Source of the DNA: Streptomyces sp. BHT-5-2
Lineage (GTDB): Bacteria; Actinomycetota; Actinomycetes; Streptomycetales; Streptomycetaceae
DNA length: 64,000 nucleotides
NCBI RefSeq assembly: GCF_019774615.1
Contig: NZ_CP081496.1
Span: 5,828,001 to 5,892,000, forward strand
Reading direction: 5' to 3'
Shown here: positions 25,623 through 34,604 of the stretch, in pieces
How positions within the stretch are numbered: position 1 is the first letter of the stretch
Layout: each line of letters begins with the position of its first letter
The notes under the pieces: model-generated
What the model was told of the DNA's origin: nothing
What the model saw: the letters and a program-made list of their open reading frames with translations, nothing else
Databases searched by the model: none
Program-made: the position numbers and the translations under genes

Positions 25623-26629
25623 GCCTTCACCAGCCCCTCCGCGCGCCCGCCCAGGGAGACGTAGACGTCCTCCAGGCTCGGCGTGGCCAGGGTGAAGTCG
25701 TCCAGGGCCGCGAAGGCGGGGCCCGCGGTGACCGCGGCGACCGCGGAGCGGGCCCGGTCGGCGGGGAGCCGCAGGGTCCAGCGGCGGCCGGTGGCGCGGG
25801 CGCCGGCGGCCAGGGCGGCGACCTCGGGGACGTCGAGCGGGGGCCGGTCCCGCCAGACCAGCTCCAGCCGGACCTCCTCCCCCACCAGTTCCTTCAGCCG
25901 GCCGGGCGTGTCGCAGGCGATCACCCGCCCCTGGTCGATCACCGCGACCCGGTCGAGCACGCTCTCGGCCTCCAGGACGTTGTGGGTGACCAGGACGACG
26001 GTGACGCCCCGCTCGGCACGGCGGCGGTCCACCGCGGCCCACACCGCGCGCCGGGCGACCGGGTCCATGCCGGTGGTCGGCTCGTCCAGCACCAGCAGCG
26101 GGCGCTCGCCGATCAGCGCGGTGGCGAAGCAGGCCAGCCGCCGCTGGCCGCCGGAGAGCTTCTTCAGCGCCCGGCCGGCGAGCGGGCCCAGGTCCAACTC
26201 GTCGAGGACCGCGTCGCGCTCGGCGCGGGCCGCGGCGGCGTCCAGGCCGCGCAGCCGGCCGGTGGTCTCCACGGCCAGGGAGACGGTCAGCTCGTCCAGC
26301 GCGGTCGACTCCTGGCCGAGATAGGCCAGCAGCCGCGCGGCCCGCTCCGGGTGCCGCACCAGGTCGTGGCCGAGGACGACGATGCTGCCGGCGTCCGGCC
26401 GGAGCAGTCCGGTCAGCTGGCGGACCAGGGTGGACTTGCCGGCGCCGTTGGGGCCGAGCAGCCCGAAGATCTCGCCGCGGCGGACGTCGAGGCCGATGCC
26501 GTCGCTGGCGCGTACCGCCGGCGCGCGCTCCGCCCCGCGCCGCCCGCGCGGCGCGGGATAGGTCTTGACCAGGTCCCGCACGACGCACACCGGCGCGCCG
26601 CGCTCCACCTGTTTTGCGCCCGTCTTCAC
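25619..26629 (-). CDS. ABC transporter ATP-binding protein
   Basis: A 336-aa ATPase of an exporter: Walker A GPNGAGKST (about residues 60-68), Q-loop YLGQES, signature LSGGQRR, Walker B LLVLDEPTTGMD and the H-loop VTHN in order, followed by a C-terminal DrrA-like extension with TPSLEDVYVSLGG. The DrrA-type layout suggests export of a small molecule, but the substrate is unknown. GTG at 26629 with no ideal ribosome-binding site. Probably transcribed from the 94-bp gap after the NYN gene. Confidence 0.93.
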   Translation of the reverse strand: MKTGAKQVERGAPVCVVRDLVKTYPAPRGRRGAERAPAVRASDGIGLDVRRGEIFGLLGPNGAGKSTLVRQLTGLLRPDAGSIVVLGHDLVRHPERAARLLAYLGQESTALDELTVSLAVETTGRLRGLDAAAARAERDAVLDELDLGPLAGRALKKLSGGQRRLACFATALIGERPLLVLDEPTTGMDPVARRAVWAAVDRRRAERGVTVVLVTHNVLEAESVLDRVAVIDQGRVIACDTPGRLKELVGEEVRLELVWRDRPPLDVPEVAALAAGARATGRRWTLRLPADRARSAVAAVTAGPAFAALDDFTLATPSLEDVYVSLGGRAEGLVKA

Positions 26630-26723
26630 GAGCTACGAGGGTACGCGGCCCGCGGCGGCCGCCGGTCCCGGGGGCCGCCCGGGGCGGGCGGGCACGGTCG
26701 GCGCACGGCTTCGGGCCGGGCGG

Positions 26724-27992
26724 TCAGTCGCCGGCCGGGGCGTGTTCGGCGGCGGTGCGGAGGTCGACCTCGCGCCAGAAGCCGGCCCGGATGGCGTAGC
26801 GGTCGTGCTCGTCGATCTGGTCGTCCTTGTGGGCGAGCAGGCCGAAGCGGGCGGCGTAGCGGAGGAGTTCCCCGTCGATGCGGTGCGGGATGCGGGGGTA
26901 CTCCGTGGAGAGCTGCTGGAGGTGGACGGCGTCGGAGAGCCGCTCGGTCCAGCGGCGGGCGAAGACCTGGCCGACCTCGAAGGGGTCGCCGCCGACGGCG
27001 GTGATGTCCTCCTCGCGGTCGGCCCAGCGCTGTTCGGCGCTGGTGAGCTGGGCGAGGGTGGGCAGCGAGGCGGTCTCGGCCGGTTCGCCGAGCGGGCCGC
27101 CGCGCTCGATCCAGCCCTTGTCGGAGGACCAGCGGAGGGTGGCGGCGGGCTGGCTGCCGTTCTGCGCGGGGCCGGGGGCGGAGTTCTGCAGCGCGGGTCG
27201 GCCGAGGCCGGCGAGGTCCTTGGGGGTGGGGACGCCGCGGGAGCCGCCGGCGCCGCTCTCGCCGGCCGGCCCGCCGCATTCGTCGGCGGAGGACGGGCCG
27301 GCGGAAGCGTCGTGGCCGTCGACCTGGTCGGGGCCGGAGGCGGCGGCCGCCGCGGCGGCGACCGCGGTCTCCGGGAGAGGGGCGGAGAGGATCGCGGCGA
27401 TCTCGGGGCGCGGGGCGGGCGGCGGGGCGCAGGGGCCGCCCAGCTCCTTGGCGCGGACCGCGCCGGTGATCCAGGCCCGGTCCAGCACCCGCCGCTCGTC
27501 GGCCTCGGCGACCAGGTCCTCGGACTGGTTGTAGTCGCCGTCGGCGGCCTGGACGGCCCAGAGGTGGACGGCGACGCCGTGCTCCTTGGCGGACATCAGG
27601 CCGGGCAGCAGGTCGCCGTCGCCGGTGACCAGCACGATGTCGGAGCAGGCGCGGTTGCGGGCGAGTTCGGTCAGCTCGGCGTGCATGGCGGCGTCCACGC
27701 CCTTCTGCGCCCAGCGCCCGTCGCTGCGGGTCAGGGCACCCAGCCGGACGGTGACCCGGGACATCACCCGCAGCCGGCGGTGCTCGGGCTGCGGGACGCG
27801 GTCGGGAGCACCGTCGAACCAGTAGATCCGCAGCAGCGGACGTTCGGTGTCCGCCTCGGCGCGCCGGCGCAGTCCCTGGATGAGGGCGGCGTGGTCGACG
27901 GTGATCCGGGAACGGGCGGGTTCTCCGGCGAGCAGGCTGGCGGCCGCACCGAGCAGATACCCGGCGTCCACCAGGACGACGCAGCGGTCCAC
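26724..27992 (-). CDS. NYN domain protein (PIN-like RNase fold)
   Basis: A 422-aa protein. N-terminal NYN domain (about residues 1-165) with the acidic residues of the PIN-like active site: VVLVDAGYLLG at the start, DIVLVTGDGDLLPG near residue 120 and GVAVHLWAV after it; a Mg-dependent ribonuclease is the family expectation. A disordered Ala/Gly/Pro-rich linker (about 190-290) joins a second conserved region (QLTSAEQRWADREEDI, then EVGQVFARRW), probably another folded domain. GTG at 27992 is preceded by GAAGAGGG. RNA target unknown. Confidence 0.88.
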   Translation of the reverse strand: MDRCVVLVDAGYLLGAAASLLAGEPARSRITVDHAALIQGLRRRAEADTERPLLRIYWFDGAPDRVPQPEHRRLRVMSRVTVRLGALTRSDGRWAQKGVDAAMHAELTELARNRACSDIVLVTGDGDLLPGLMSAKEHGVAVHLWAVQAADGDYNQSEDLVAEADERRVLDRAWITGAVRAKELGGPCAPPPAPRPEIAAILSAPLPETAVAAAAAAASGPDQVDGHDASAGPSSADECGGPAGESGAGGSRGVPTPKDLAGLGRPALQNSAPGPAQNGSQPAATLRWSSDKGWIERGGPLGEPAETASLPTLAQLTSAEQRWADREEDITAVGGDPFEVGQVFARRWTERLSDAVHLQQLSTEYPRIPHRIDGELLRYAARFGLLAHKDDQIDEHDRYAIRAGFWREVDLRTAAEHAPAGD

Positions 27993-28261
27993 GTTCCACC
28001 CTCTTCCCTGAGGTGCTGAAGTCCGGTCGCCCCCCGGCTCGGCCCGTGGCACGAGTGCTCTTCGGCTTCCTTCGAGTCTGCCCGACCGAACGGGGGTTAT
28101 CTGCGCGAACTCGATCTTCGGCGTGGCGGATTCACGTTCGGCCGCCCGCACGGCGCGTAACTGCCGTTATCACCCAGGGTAATTGCCCGAAATGCACGGA
28201 TGTGTCCGTCGTGTAAGTCTGATTCCGGCCGATCCCAAGATCCCCCTCAGGAGGCACGATC

Positions 28262-28426
28262 ATGGCCAAGAACAAGAAGGACCGGAAGCAGCCCAAGGCG
28301 AGTGAGGCCGAGCGCGGCCAGCAGCAGTCCGAGAAGTCGACCCTCGAAGCGATCTCGCACTCGCAGTCCCAGGGCAGCCCGGCGGACGTCGCGCGCAAGC
28401 ACCAGCGCCGCTTCGGCCACAACTGA
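28262..28426 (+). CDS. Small conserved basic protein ending KHQRRFGHN
   Basis: A 54-aa hydrophilic protein: Lys-rich start (MAKNKKDRKQ), Gln/Ser/Glu-rich middle and the tail PADVARKHQRRFGHN, which I recognise as a recurrent ending of small Streptomyces proteins. A strong AGGAGG lies 8 bases before the ATG, and a 14-bp terminator hairpin follows 56 bp after the stop, so it is a self-contained transcription unit. The protein is probably intrinsically disordered. Function unknown. Confidence 0.82.
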   Translation: MAKNKKDRKQPKASEAERGQQQSEKSTLEAISHSQSQGSPADVARKHQRRFGHN

Positions 28427-28481
28427 CGGTCCGGCAACACCGCCCCGCGCCCCCAACCGACGTGCGCCGACGACGACTTGA

Positions 28482-28516
28482 GAGGGGCGCGCCCGAACCG
28501 TGCGGGCGCGCCCCTC
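28482..28516. terminator. Strong bidirectional terminator
   Basis: A perfect 14-bp stem (GAGGGGCGCGCCCG / CGGGCGCGCCCCTC) with a 7-base loop AACCGTG, between the convergent small gene and dnaE. It is among the clearest terminators in the window. Confidence 0.85.
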
Positions 28517-28559
28517 GTCGCAGCGGGGCCGGGGCGGCGCGGCGCCCCGGCCGAATGCC

Positions 28560-31500
28560 TCAGCCGGCCAGGCAGGACGGGCCGAGCAGCACCTTCAGAT
28601 CACCGAACAACGACGGGTCGGCGGTGACCCGGTGGCGGTCCAGGCGGAGCACCGTGGTCTTCCGCACGCCCTGCAGCCGGATGCGGACCTCGGTGGAGCC
28701 GCGGTGGCTGCTGAGCACCTCGCCGAGCTTCTCGACCATCGGCGGGGTCACCTTCACCGCCGGAATGGTGATCGTCACCGGGGCGTTGGCACCGGCCTCC
28801 GAGAGGTCGGGGACCATCATCTCCATGGCGACCAGCCGCGGCACGTCCTCCCGCTTGTCCAGCCGGCCCTTGACGAACACCACGGCGTCCTCGACGAGTT
28901 GGGTGGACACCAGCTGATACGTGGCCGGGAAGAACATGCAGTCGAGGGAACCGGCGAGGTCCTCGACGGTGGCGATGGCCCAGGCGTTGCCCTGCTTGGT
29001 CATCTTGCGCTGGAGGCCGGAGATGATGCCGCCGATGGTGACGATCGAGCCGTCGGCGTAGTCGCCGCCGGTCAACTGGGCGATGGCGGCGTCCGCCTTG
29101 TCGCTCAGCACGTGCTCCAGGCCGAAGAGCGGGTGGTCGGAGACGTAGAGACCGAGCATCTCGCGCTCCTGGGCGAGCAGATAGGTCTTCTCCCACTCCT
29201 CCTCGGAGAACTCCACGTCCAGCCCGAAGCCGGGGCCGTCGGCCGCGCCGTCGGCGGAGTCGCCCATCCCGCCGAAGAGGTCGAACTGGCCCTCGGCCTC
29301 CTTGCGCTTGACCTGGACGACGTTGTCGATCATCGACTCGTAGTGCGCCGTCAGGCCCTTGCGGGTGTGGCCCATCTCGTCGAAGGCGCCGGCCTTGATC
29401 AGCGATTCGGTGGTGCGCTTGTTGCAGACCACCGCGTCGACCTTGTCGAGGTAGTCGGGGAAGGAGGCGTACTTCCCCTTGGCCTTGCGGCAGCGGATGA
29501 TCGAGTCGACGACGTTCTGGCCGACGTTCCGCACGGCGGTGAGGCCGAAGAGGATGACGTCGTCGCCCTGGGCGGCGAAGTTGGCCTCGGACTCGTTGAC
29601 GTTGGGCGGGAGGACCTTGATGCCCATCTTGCGGCACTCGTTCAGATAGACCGCGGACTTGTCCTTGTCGTCGCGCACGGACGTCAGCAGCGCGGACATG
29701 TACTCGGCCGGGTAGTTGGCCTTGAGATAGGCGGTCCAGTAGGTGACCAGGCCGTACGCGGAGGAGTGCGCCTTGTTGAAGGCGTAGCCGGCGAACGGGA
29801 CCAGGACGTCCCACAGGGCCTGGATCGCCGCGTCGGAGAAGCCGTTCTTCCGGGCGCCCGCCTGGAAGATGGTGAAGTTCTTGGCCAGTTCCTCGGGCTT
29901 CTTCTTGCCCATCACGCGGCGCAGGATGTCGGCCTCGCCGAGCGAGTAGCCGGCGATGATCTGGGCGGCCTTCTGCACCTGCTCCTGGTACACGATGAGG
30001 CCGTAGGTGAGGCCCAGCGTCTCCTTCAGGGGCTCTTCGAGCTCCGGGTGGATCGGCGTGATCTCCTGCCGGCCGTTCTTGCGCTCGGCGTAGTTCGTGT
30101 GCGAGTTCATGCCCATCGGGCCCGGCCGGTACAGGGCCGAGACGGCGGAGATGTCCTCGAAGTTGTCGGGCTGCATCTGGCGCAGCAGCGAGCGCATCGG
30201 ACCGCCGTCGAACTGGAAGACGCCGAGGGTGTCGCCGCGGCAGAGCAGCTCGTACGTCTTCGGGTCGTCCAGCGGGACGGACAGGAGCTCCAGCTTCTTG
30301 CCCTTGTTGGCCTCCACCATCTTCACGGCGTCGTCCATGATCGTCAGGTTCCTGAGGCCCAGGAAGTCCATCTTGATCAGACCGAGCGCCTCGCACTGCG
30401 GGTAGTCCCACTGCGTGATGGTCACGCCGTCGGTGTGCCGGGTCCACAGCGGGGCGTGGTCGACGATCGGCTCGCTGGACATGATGACGCCGGCGGCGTG
30501 CACGCCCATCTGCCGGACCAGGCCCTCGACGCCCTTGGCGGTGTCGATGACCTTCTTGACGTCCGGCTCGTTCTCGTACATCCCCCGGATCTCGCCGGCT
30601 TCGTTGTAGCGCGGGTGCGAGGGGTTGGTGATGCCGTCGAGGTCGATGCCCTTGCCGAGGACGTCGGCGGGCATGGCCTTGGTGAGGCGGTCGCCCATGG
30701 CGTACGGGTAGCCCAGCACGCGGGCGGAGTCCTTGATGGCGTTCTTCGCCTTGATCTTGCCGTAGGTGCCGATCATGGCGACCTTGTCGGCGCCGTACTT
30801 CTCCGTGACGTACCTGATCACCTCGACGCGCCTGCGCTCGTCGAAGTCGATGTCGACGTCGGGCATGGAGACGCGCTCGGGGTTGAGGAACCGCTCGAAG
30901 ATCAGGCCGTGCTCGATCGGGTCGAGGTCGGTGATGCCCATGGCGTAGGCGACGATCGAACCGGCCGCGGAGCCACGGCCGGGGCCCACCGCGATGCCGT
31001 TGTTCTTCGCCCACATGATGAAGTCGGCGACGACGAGGAAGTAGCCCGGGAACCCCATCTGGATGATGACGTCCATCTCGTACTCGGCCTGCCGCTGCCG
31101 GTCCTCGGGCACCCCGCCGGGGAAGCGGCGGAGCATGCCGCGGCGCACTTCCTCCTTGAACCACGTGGTGTTGGTGTAGCCCTCTTCCGGGATGTCGAAC
31201 TTCGGCATGAGGTCGCGCTTCTCGAACATGCCGGTGGTGTCGACCTGCTCGGCGACCAGGAGGGTGTTGCGGCAGCCCTCCTGCCAGGCGTCCGAGGAGT
31301 CGATGGCGTACATCTCCTCGGTGGACTTGAGGTAGTAGCCGGTGCCGTCGAAGCGGAAGCGGTCCGGGTCGGAGAGGTTCTTGCCGGTCTGGATGCACAG
31401 CAGGGCGTCGTGCGCGGTCGACTCGTGGGCGTAGGTGTAGTGCGAGTCGTTGGTGACCAGCGGGGGGATGCCGAGCTTCTTGCCGATCTCCAGGAGGCCG

Positions 31501-32111
31501 TCGCGCACCCGGCGCTCGATCTCGATGCCGTGGTCCATCAGCTCCAGGAAGTACCGGTCCTTGCCGAAGATCTCCTGGTACTCGGCGGCCGACTTCAGGG
31601 CCTCGTCGAACTGGCCGAGGCGCAGCCGCGTCTGCAGCTCACCCGAGGGGCAGCCGGTGGAGGCGATCAGGCCCTCGCTCCACTGGGAGATCGTCTCCTT
31701 GTCCATCCGCGGCCACTTCTGCAGCCAGCCCTCGGCGTACGCGTCCGAGGACAGCTTGAACAGGTTGTGCAGGCCCGTCTTGTTCGCCGCCCAGATCGTC
31801 TTGTGCGTGTAACCACCCGAACCGGACACGTCGTCGCGCTTCTGGTGCGGCTGGCCCCACTGGATCTTCCGCTTGTTGCGCCGCGACTCGGGGGCGACGT
31901 ACGCCTCGATGCCGATGATCGGCGTGACGCCCGCCTTCTGCGCGGAGTGGAAGAAGTCGTACGCCCCGTGGAGGTTGCCGTGGTCGGACATCGCGATGTG
32001 CGTCATGCCCATCTCGTTGCACGCGTTGAACATGTCCTTCAGCCGCGCCGCACCGTCCAGCAGCGAGTACTGGGTGTGGACATGCAGGTGCGTGAAGGGC
32101 GGCTTGGCCAC
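28560..32111 (-). CDS. dnaE: DNA polymerase III alpha subunit (replicative)
   Basis: Catalytic subunit of the chromosomal replicase, 1183 aa. N-terminal PHP domain (THLHVHTQYSLLDG, DHGNLHG, TNDSHYT), whose metal-binding His/Asp residues are intact; in mycobacterial DnaE1 this domain is the proofreading exonuclease. Palm domain with the catalytic triad in MPDVDIDFDE (about residues 416-424), AVGPGRGSAAGS before it, then GYAFNKAHSSAYG. A C-terminal OB-fold follows (from about 1015, IGGIISGLQRKMTKQG). GTG at 32111 is chosen because GGAGG lies about 10 bases upstream. Faces the DUF2252 gene divergently. Confidence 0.96.
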   Translation of the reverse strand: MAKPPFTHLHVHTQYSLLDGAARLKDMFNACNEMGMTHIAMSDHGNLHGAYDFFHSAQKAGVTPIIGIEAYVAPESRRNKRKIQWGQPHQKRDDVSGSGGYTHKTIWAANKTGLHNLFKLSSDAYAEGWLQKWPRMDKETISQWSEGLIASTGCPSGELQTRLRLGQFDEALKSAAEYQEIFGKDRYFLELMDHGIEIERRVRDGLLEIGKKLGIPPLVTNDSHYTYAHESTAHDALLCIQTGKNLSDPDRFRFDGTGYYLKSTEEMYAIDSSDAWQEGCRNTLLVAEQVDTTGMFEKRDLMPKFDIPEEGYTNTTWFKEEVRRGMLRRFPGGVPEDRQRQAEYEMDVIIQMGFPGYFLVVADFIMWAKNNGIAVGPGRGSAAGSIVAYAMGITDLDPIEHGLIFERFLNPERVSMPDVDIDFDERRRVEVIRYVTEKYGADKVAMIGTYGKIKAKNAIKDSARVLGYPYAMGDRLTKAMPADVLGKGIDLDGITNPSHPRYNEAGEIRGMYENEPDVKKVIDTAKGVEGLVRQMGVHAAGVIMSSEPIVDHAPLWTRHTDGVTITQWDYPQCEALGLIKMDFLGLRNLTIMDDAVKMVEANKGKKLELLSVPLDDPKTYELLCRGDTLGVFQFDGGPMRSLLRQMQPDNFEDISAVSALYRPGPMGMNSHTNYAERKNGRQEITPIHPELEEPLKETLGLTYGLIVYQEQVQKAAQIIAGYSLGEADILRRVMGKKKPEELAKNFTIFQAGARKNGFSDAAIQALWDVLVPFAGYAFNKAHSSAYGLVTYWTAYLKANYPAEYMSALLTSVRDDKDKSAVYLNECRKMGIKVLPPNVNESEANFAAQGDDVILFGLTAVRNVGQNVVDSIIRCRKAKGKYASFPDYLDKVDAVVCNKRTTESLIKAGAFDEMGHTRKGLTAHYESMIDNVVQVKRKEAEGQFDLFGGMGDSADGAADGPGFGLDVEFSEEEWEKTYLLAQEREMLGLYVSDHPLFGLEHVLSDKADAAIAQLTGGDYADGSIVTIGGIISGLQRKMTKQGNAWAIATVEDLAGSLDCMFFPATYQLVSTQLVEDAVVFVKGRLDKREDVPRLVAMEMMVPDLSEAGANAPVTITIPAVKVTPPMVEKLGEVLSSHRGSTEVRIRLQGVRKTTVLRLDRHRVTADPSLFGDLKVLLGPSCLAG

Positions 32112-32415
32112 GGCGCTGAACCTCCGGTGGTGACAGTCGTCAGGGTCGTCGGGAGCGGTCGGATGGGGCGTGCGGAGAGGTCGGGAGGGATGGGTGGAAC
32201 GGTGTTGAAGTCTACGACCCGGGAGTGACAACGGCTCCCGGATCCGGGGGACCCGGCGACCCGCCGAGGGGCGGCGGCCCCCGCTGCGGGCGGCGTTCCC
32301 CGCGACGTGCCCGTCCGGGAGAACGCGCGGGCGCTCCCGGGCACTCCCGGGCGTCCCCACGCGTTCTCCCGTCTGATCTCCGTCCGCTTTCCCGGCACTC
32401 CAGGAGGCACCAGCG
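32112..32415. promoter_or_regulatory. Divergent promoter region dnaE / DUF2252 gene
   Basis: 304 bp. For dnaE, TAGACT (minus strand, 32209-32214) is a good -10 candidate giving a leader of about 90 bases; no convincing -35 lies at the right distance. For the plus-strand gene, a large dyad at 32316-32371 precedes an AGGAGG ribosome-binding site at about 32401. No protein-coding signal seen. Confidence 0.45.
32316..32371 (+). repeat. 12-bp inverted repeat in the DUF2252 leader
   Basis: CGGGAGAACGCG and CGCGTTCTCCCG are perfect reverse complements separated by 32 bases. The interior contains two copies of CTCCCGGGC in tandem. It lies 45 bp before the DUF2252 start and could be an mRNA stem-loop or a two-site operator. 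Confidence 0.55.
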
Positions 32416-33735
32416 ATGCCCATCCCGCATGCCCCGGCACGGCACAGCACGCACCCAGGTCAGGACACCGACCGTCGCGACGGGGCGATCCTCGCCGCCC
32501 TCGACGCGGTCCCCGGACCGGCCCTGCGCAGGATGGCCGGCTCACCCGCCGCGTTCTTCCGGGGCGCCGCGGCCCTGTTCCACCACGACCTGGCGGCCTC
32601 GGGCGCGGGCGCGCAGGGAGCGCCGTATCTGGACGAGCGGACCAGCCGGGTGTGGATCCACGGCGATCTGCACGCCGGGAGCTTCGGCGCCTACCTGGAC
32701 GCCACGGGCCGTCTGGTGTTCGGCGTCACCGGATCGGATGAGGCGTACGTCGGCCCGTTCACCTGGGACCTGAAGCGGTGCGCGACCTCGGTGGCGCTGC
32801 TCGGCCACGCCCGGGGGCTGAGCGATGCGCGGATCACCGAACTGGTGCGGGCCTTCGCCGCGTCCTACCGGGAGCACGTCCACGCGCTGGCCTCCGGTGC
32901 GGACGCGGGGCCGCCGTGCACCCTGGACACCGCCGACGGCCCGCTGCTCGCCGTGCTGCGGGCGGCCCGCGGCCGGACCCGGGCCGGGCTGCTGGCGCCG
33001 CTGACCGAGCTGTCCGGCGGGGAGCGGCGGTTCGCCGGCGGGCGCGGCGGCGTCGAGCTGGACGCGGCGGCCCGCTACACGGTCCTGGCGGCGTTCGACG
33101 GCTATCTGGAGACGCTGCCGGAGACCGGCCCGGCCCGCCCCGAGGCGTACCGGGTCAAGGACGTGGTGGGCCGGCGCGGCCCCGGCACGGACGGCGCGGC
33201 CGCCTACGACCTGCTGCTGGAGGGCGCCAGCGACGTCCTGGAGAGCGATGTGGTGCTGACCGTGCGGCCGGCGCCGGCGTCGTCGCTCGCCCGCTACCGC
33301 CCGGTCCCGGACGTCGCGGAGCACGTCCGGCACGACGGGCACCGGGCGGCGCTGGCCCGGCGGGCCCTCCAGGCGCACGCCGACCCGTGGCTGGGCTGGA
33401 CCGCGCTGGACGGTACGGGCCTCCTGGTCGGCGAGGTCGCGCCGTACACCGCCGGGCTGGACTGGTCCGCGCTCGACGACCCGGAGGAGATCGCCGCGGC
33501 CGTCGCCGGGCTCGGCAGGGTCACCGCGGCCGCGCACGCCGCGGGCGACGGCAAGGAGCGGCATCCGCTGGTGCCGTTCCGGCCCGAGCGGGCCGTCGAC
33601 GCGGCCCTCGCGGCCGACGAGGACGGCTTTGGTCCGCTGCTGGCGGACTTCGCGCACTCCGGCGCGGCCCGCGCCCGCGCCGACCACCGGATCTTCGTCG
33701 AGCTGCTCCGGGAGGGCCGGTTCCCGGTCGCCTAG
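32416..33735 (+). CDS. DUF2252 family protein
   Basis: A 439-aa cytoplasmic protein with the DUF2252 pattern: WIHGDLHAGSFGAYLD (about residues 78-93) followed by GSDEAYVGPFTWDLKRCATSV. The HGDLH and D...DLKR arrangement resembles kinase/aminoglycoside-phosphotransferase-like folds, so a phosphotransfer role is possible but unproven. The end (ADHRIFVELLREGRFPVA) is clean. ATG at 32416 with AGGAGG about 9 bases upstream. Its stop codon lies in a terminator hairpin, so it is monocistronic. Confidence 0.88.
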   Translation: MPIPHAPARHSTHPGQDTDRRDGAILAALDAVPGPALRRMAGSPAAFFRGAAALFHHDLAASGAGAQGAPYLDERTSRVWIHGDLHAGSFGAYLDATGRLVFGVTGSDEAYVGPFTWDLKRCATSVALLGHARGLSDARITELVRAFAASYREHVHALASGADAGPPCTLDTADGPLLAVLRAARGRTRAGLLAPLTELSGGERRFAGGRGGVELDAAARYTVLAAFDGYLETLPETGPARPEAYRVKDVVGRRGPGTDGAAAYDLLLEGASDVLESDVVLTVRPAPASSLARYRPVPDVAEHVRHDGHRAALARRALQAHADPWLGWTALDGTGLLVGEVAPYTAGLDWSALDDPEEIAAAVAGLGRVTAAAHAAGDGKERHPLVPFRPERAVDAALAADEDGFGPLLADFAHSGAARARADHRIFVELLREGRFPVA

Positions 33736-33774
33736 GTCCTGTCCCATGGGGCGCCACCCCATCGGACAGGACCT
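33734..33774 (+). terminator. Terminator overlapping the DUF2252 stop
   Basis: AGGTCCTGTCC-c-ATGGGG pairs with CCCCAT-c-GGACAGGACCT around the loop CGCCA: 17 bp with one C-C mismatch. The left arm starts inside the TAG stop codon. Its symmetry also resembles small dispersed Streptomyces palindromes. Confidence 0.75.
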
Positions 33775-33817
33775 GGGCACGCGGGCGTGCCCCCTTAGTA
33801 CCGCTTTAGTCGACCCC

Positions 33818-34492
33818 ATGGCACACTCGCTGGCGATGGACATCTCGGCGGCACACCTGCGGGCACTGCGCGCGGCGCTCTTCACGGCGCTGTGCGTCGC
33901 GCTGTCCTCGGCGTCCCATGTGCTGCTCTCCCGTATGCCGCTGCCGCCGGTCACCGTCGCCGGGACCGGCGTCGCGGTGTTCGCGCTGGCCTACGCGCTG
34001 GCCGGCCGCGAGCGCGGCTACTGGCGGATCGCCGGGCTGCTGCTCCCCCTGGAGCTGGCCGCCGACGCGGCCTTCAGCCTCGGCCAGCACACCTGCTACG
34101 GCACGGACGGCGCCCCGGCCGGGCCGGTCCACTCGCTGAGCACGATGCTGCTGTGCGGCGGCGGACCGGTCGGCGGACCGCTGGCCCAGCTGGCCCGGGA
34201 GGGCGGCGCCCCGGCCCCGGCCTGGCTGTTGCTGCTCGCCGGGCACCTGGCCGTCGGGCTGCTGGCGGCCGGCTGGCTGCGCCGCGGCGAGGCCGCGCTG
34301 GTGCGGCTGCTGGGCGCGGTGGCCGGCTTCGCCTTCCGCCCGCTGCTGCTGGCGGCCGCGGTCCTGGGCCGGACCCTGACGCCGCGCCGCGCACTGCCCG
34401 CCCCCGTGCGGACCGCGCCGACCGCCCGGTCCCTCCCCCTGCTCGTGCACTCCGTGGTGCGACGCGGGCCGCCCTGCGCGCTCGCCGCCTGA
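33818..34492 (+). CDS. Orphan integral membrane protein
   Basis: A 224-aa protein with about five hydrophobic helices: near residues 18-34, 44-62, 68-85, 130-150 and 165-185. One external segment is short and Cys-containing (SLGQHTCYGTDGAP, later MLLCGGGP). The C-terminus is Arg/Pro-rich. I recognise no family. ATG at 33818 (MAHSLAMDIS); an ATG at 33836 is possible. No ribosome-binding site, so it may be leaderless. It precedes the two DsbA-like genes but has its own terminator upstream and 112 bp before the next gene. Confidence 0.7.
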   Translation: MAHSLAMDISAAHLRALRAALFTALCVALSSASHVLLSRMPLPPVTVAGTGVAVFALAYALAGRERGYWRIAGLLLPLELAADAAFSLGQHTCYGTDGAPAGPVHSLSTMLLCGGGPVGGPLAQLAREGGAPAPAWLLLLAGHLAVGLLAAGWLRRGEAALVRLLGAVAGFAFRPLLLAAAVLGRTLTPRRALPAPVRTAPTARSLPLLVHSVVRRGPPCALAA

Positions 34493-34514
34493 CGGCCCCC
34501 GGGCCCGGCGGCCG

Positions 34515-34548
34515 GCGTACGCCCGTACAGCAGGTACGGCGCATACGC
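34515..34548. promoter_or_regulatory. Nested dyad upstream of first tandem DsbA-like gene
   Basis: GCGTA-n3-CCGTAC-AGCAG-GTACGG-n4-TACGC: both half-site pairs share one centre (near 34531), 57-90 bp before the start at 34605. It could be an operator or a hairpin after the 33818 gene. Confidence 0.35.
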
Positions 34549-34604
34549 CCCCGGTAGCACGCCTCCCGTCCCACGGACCACGGAAACCACGGAGCAGAAC
34601 AGTC

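Noticed and set aside
28500..32228. A 1242-codon open frame antisense to dnaE
   Set aside because: Its product is Asp/Val/Gly/Leu-rich repetition without domains; it is the mirror of dnaE codon bias in very GC-rich DNA.
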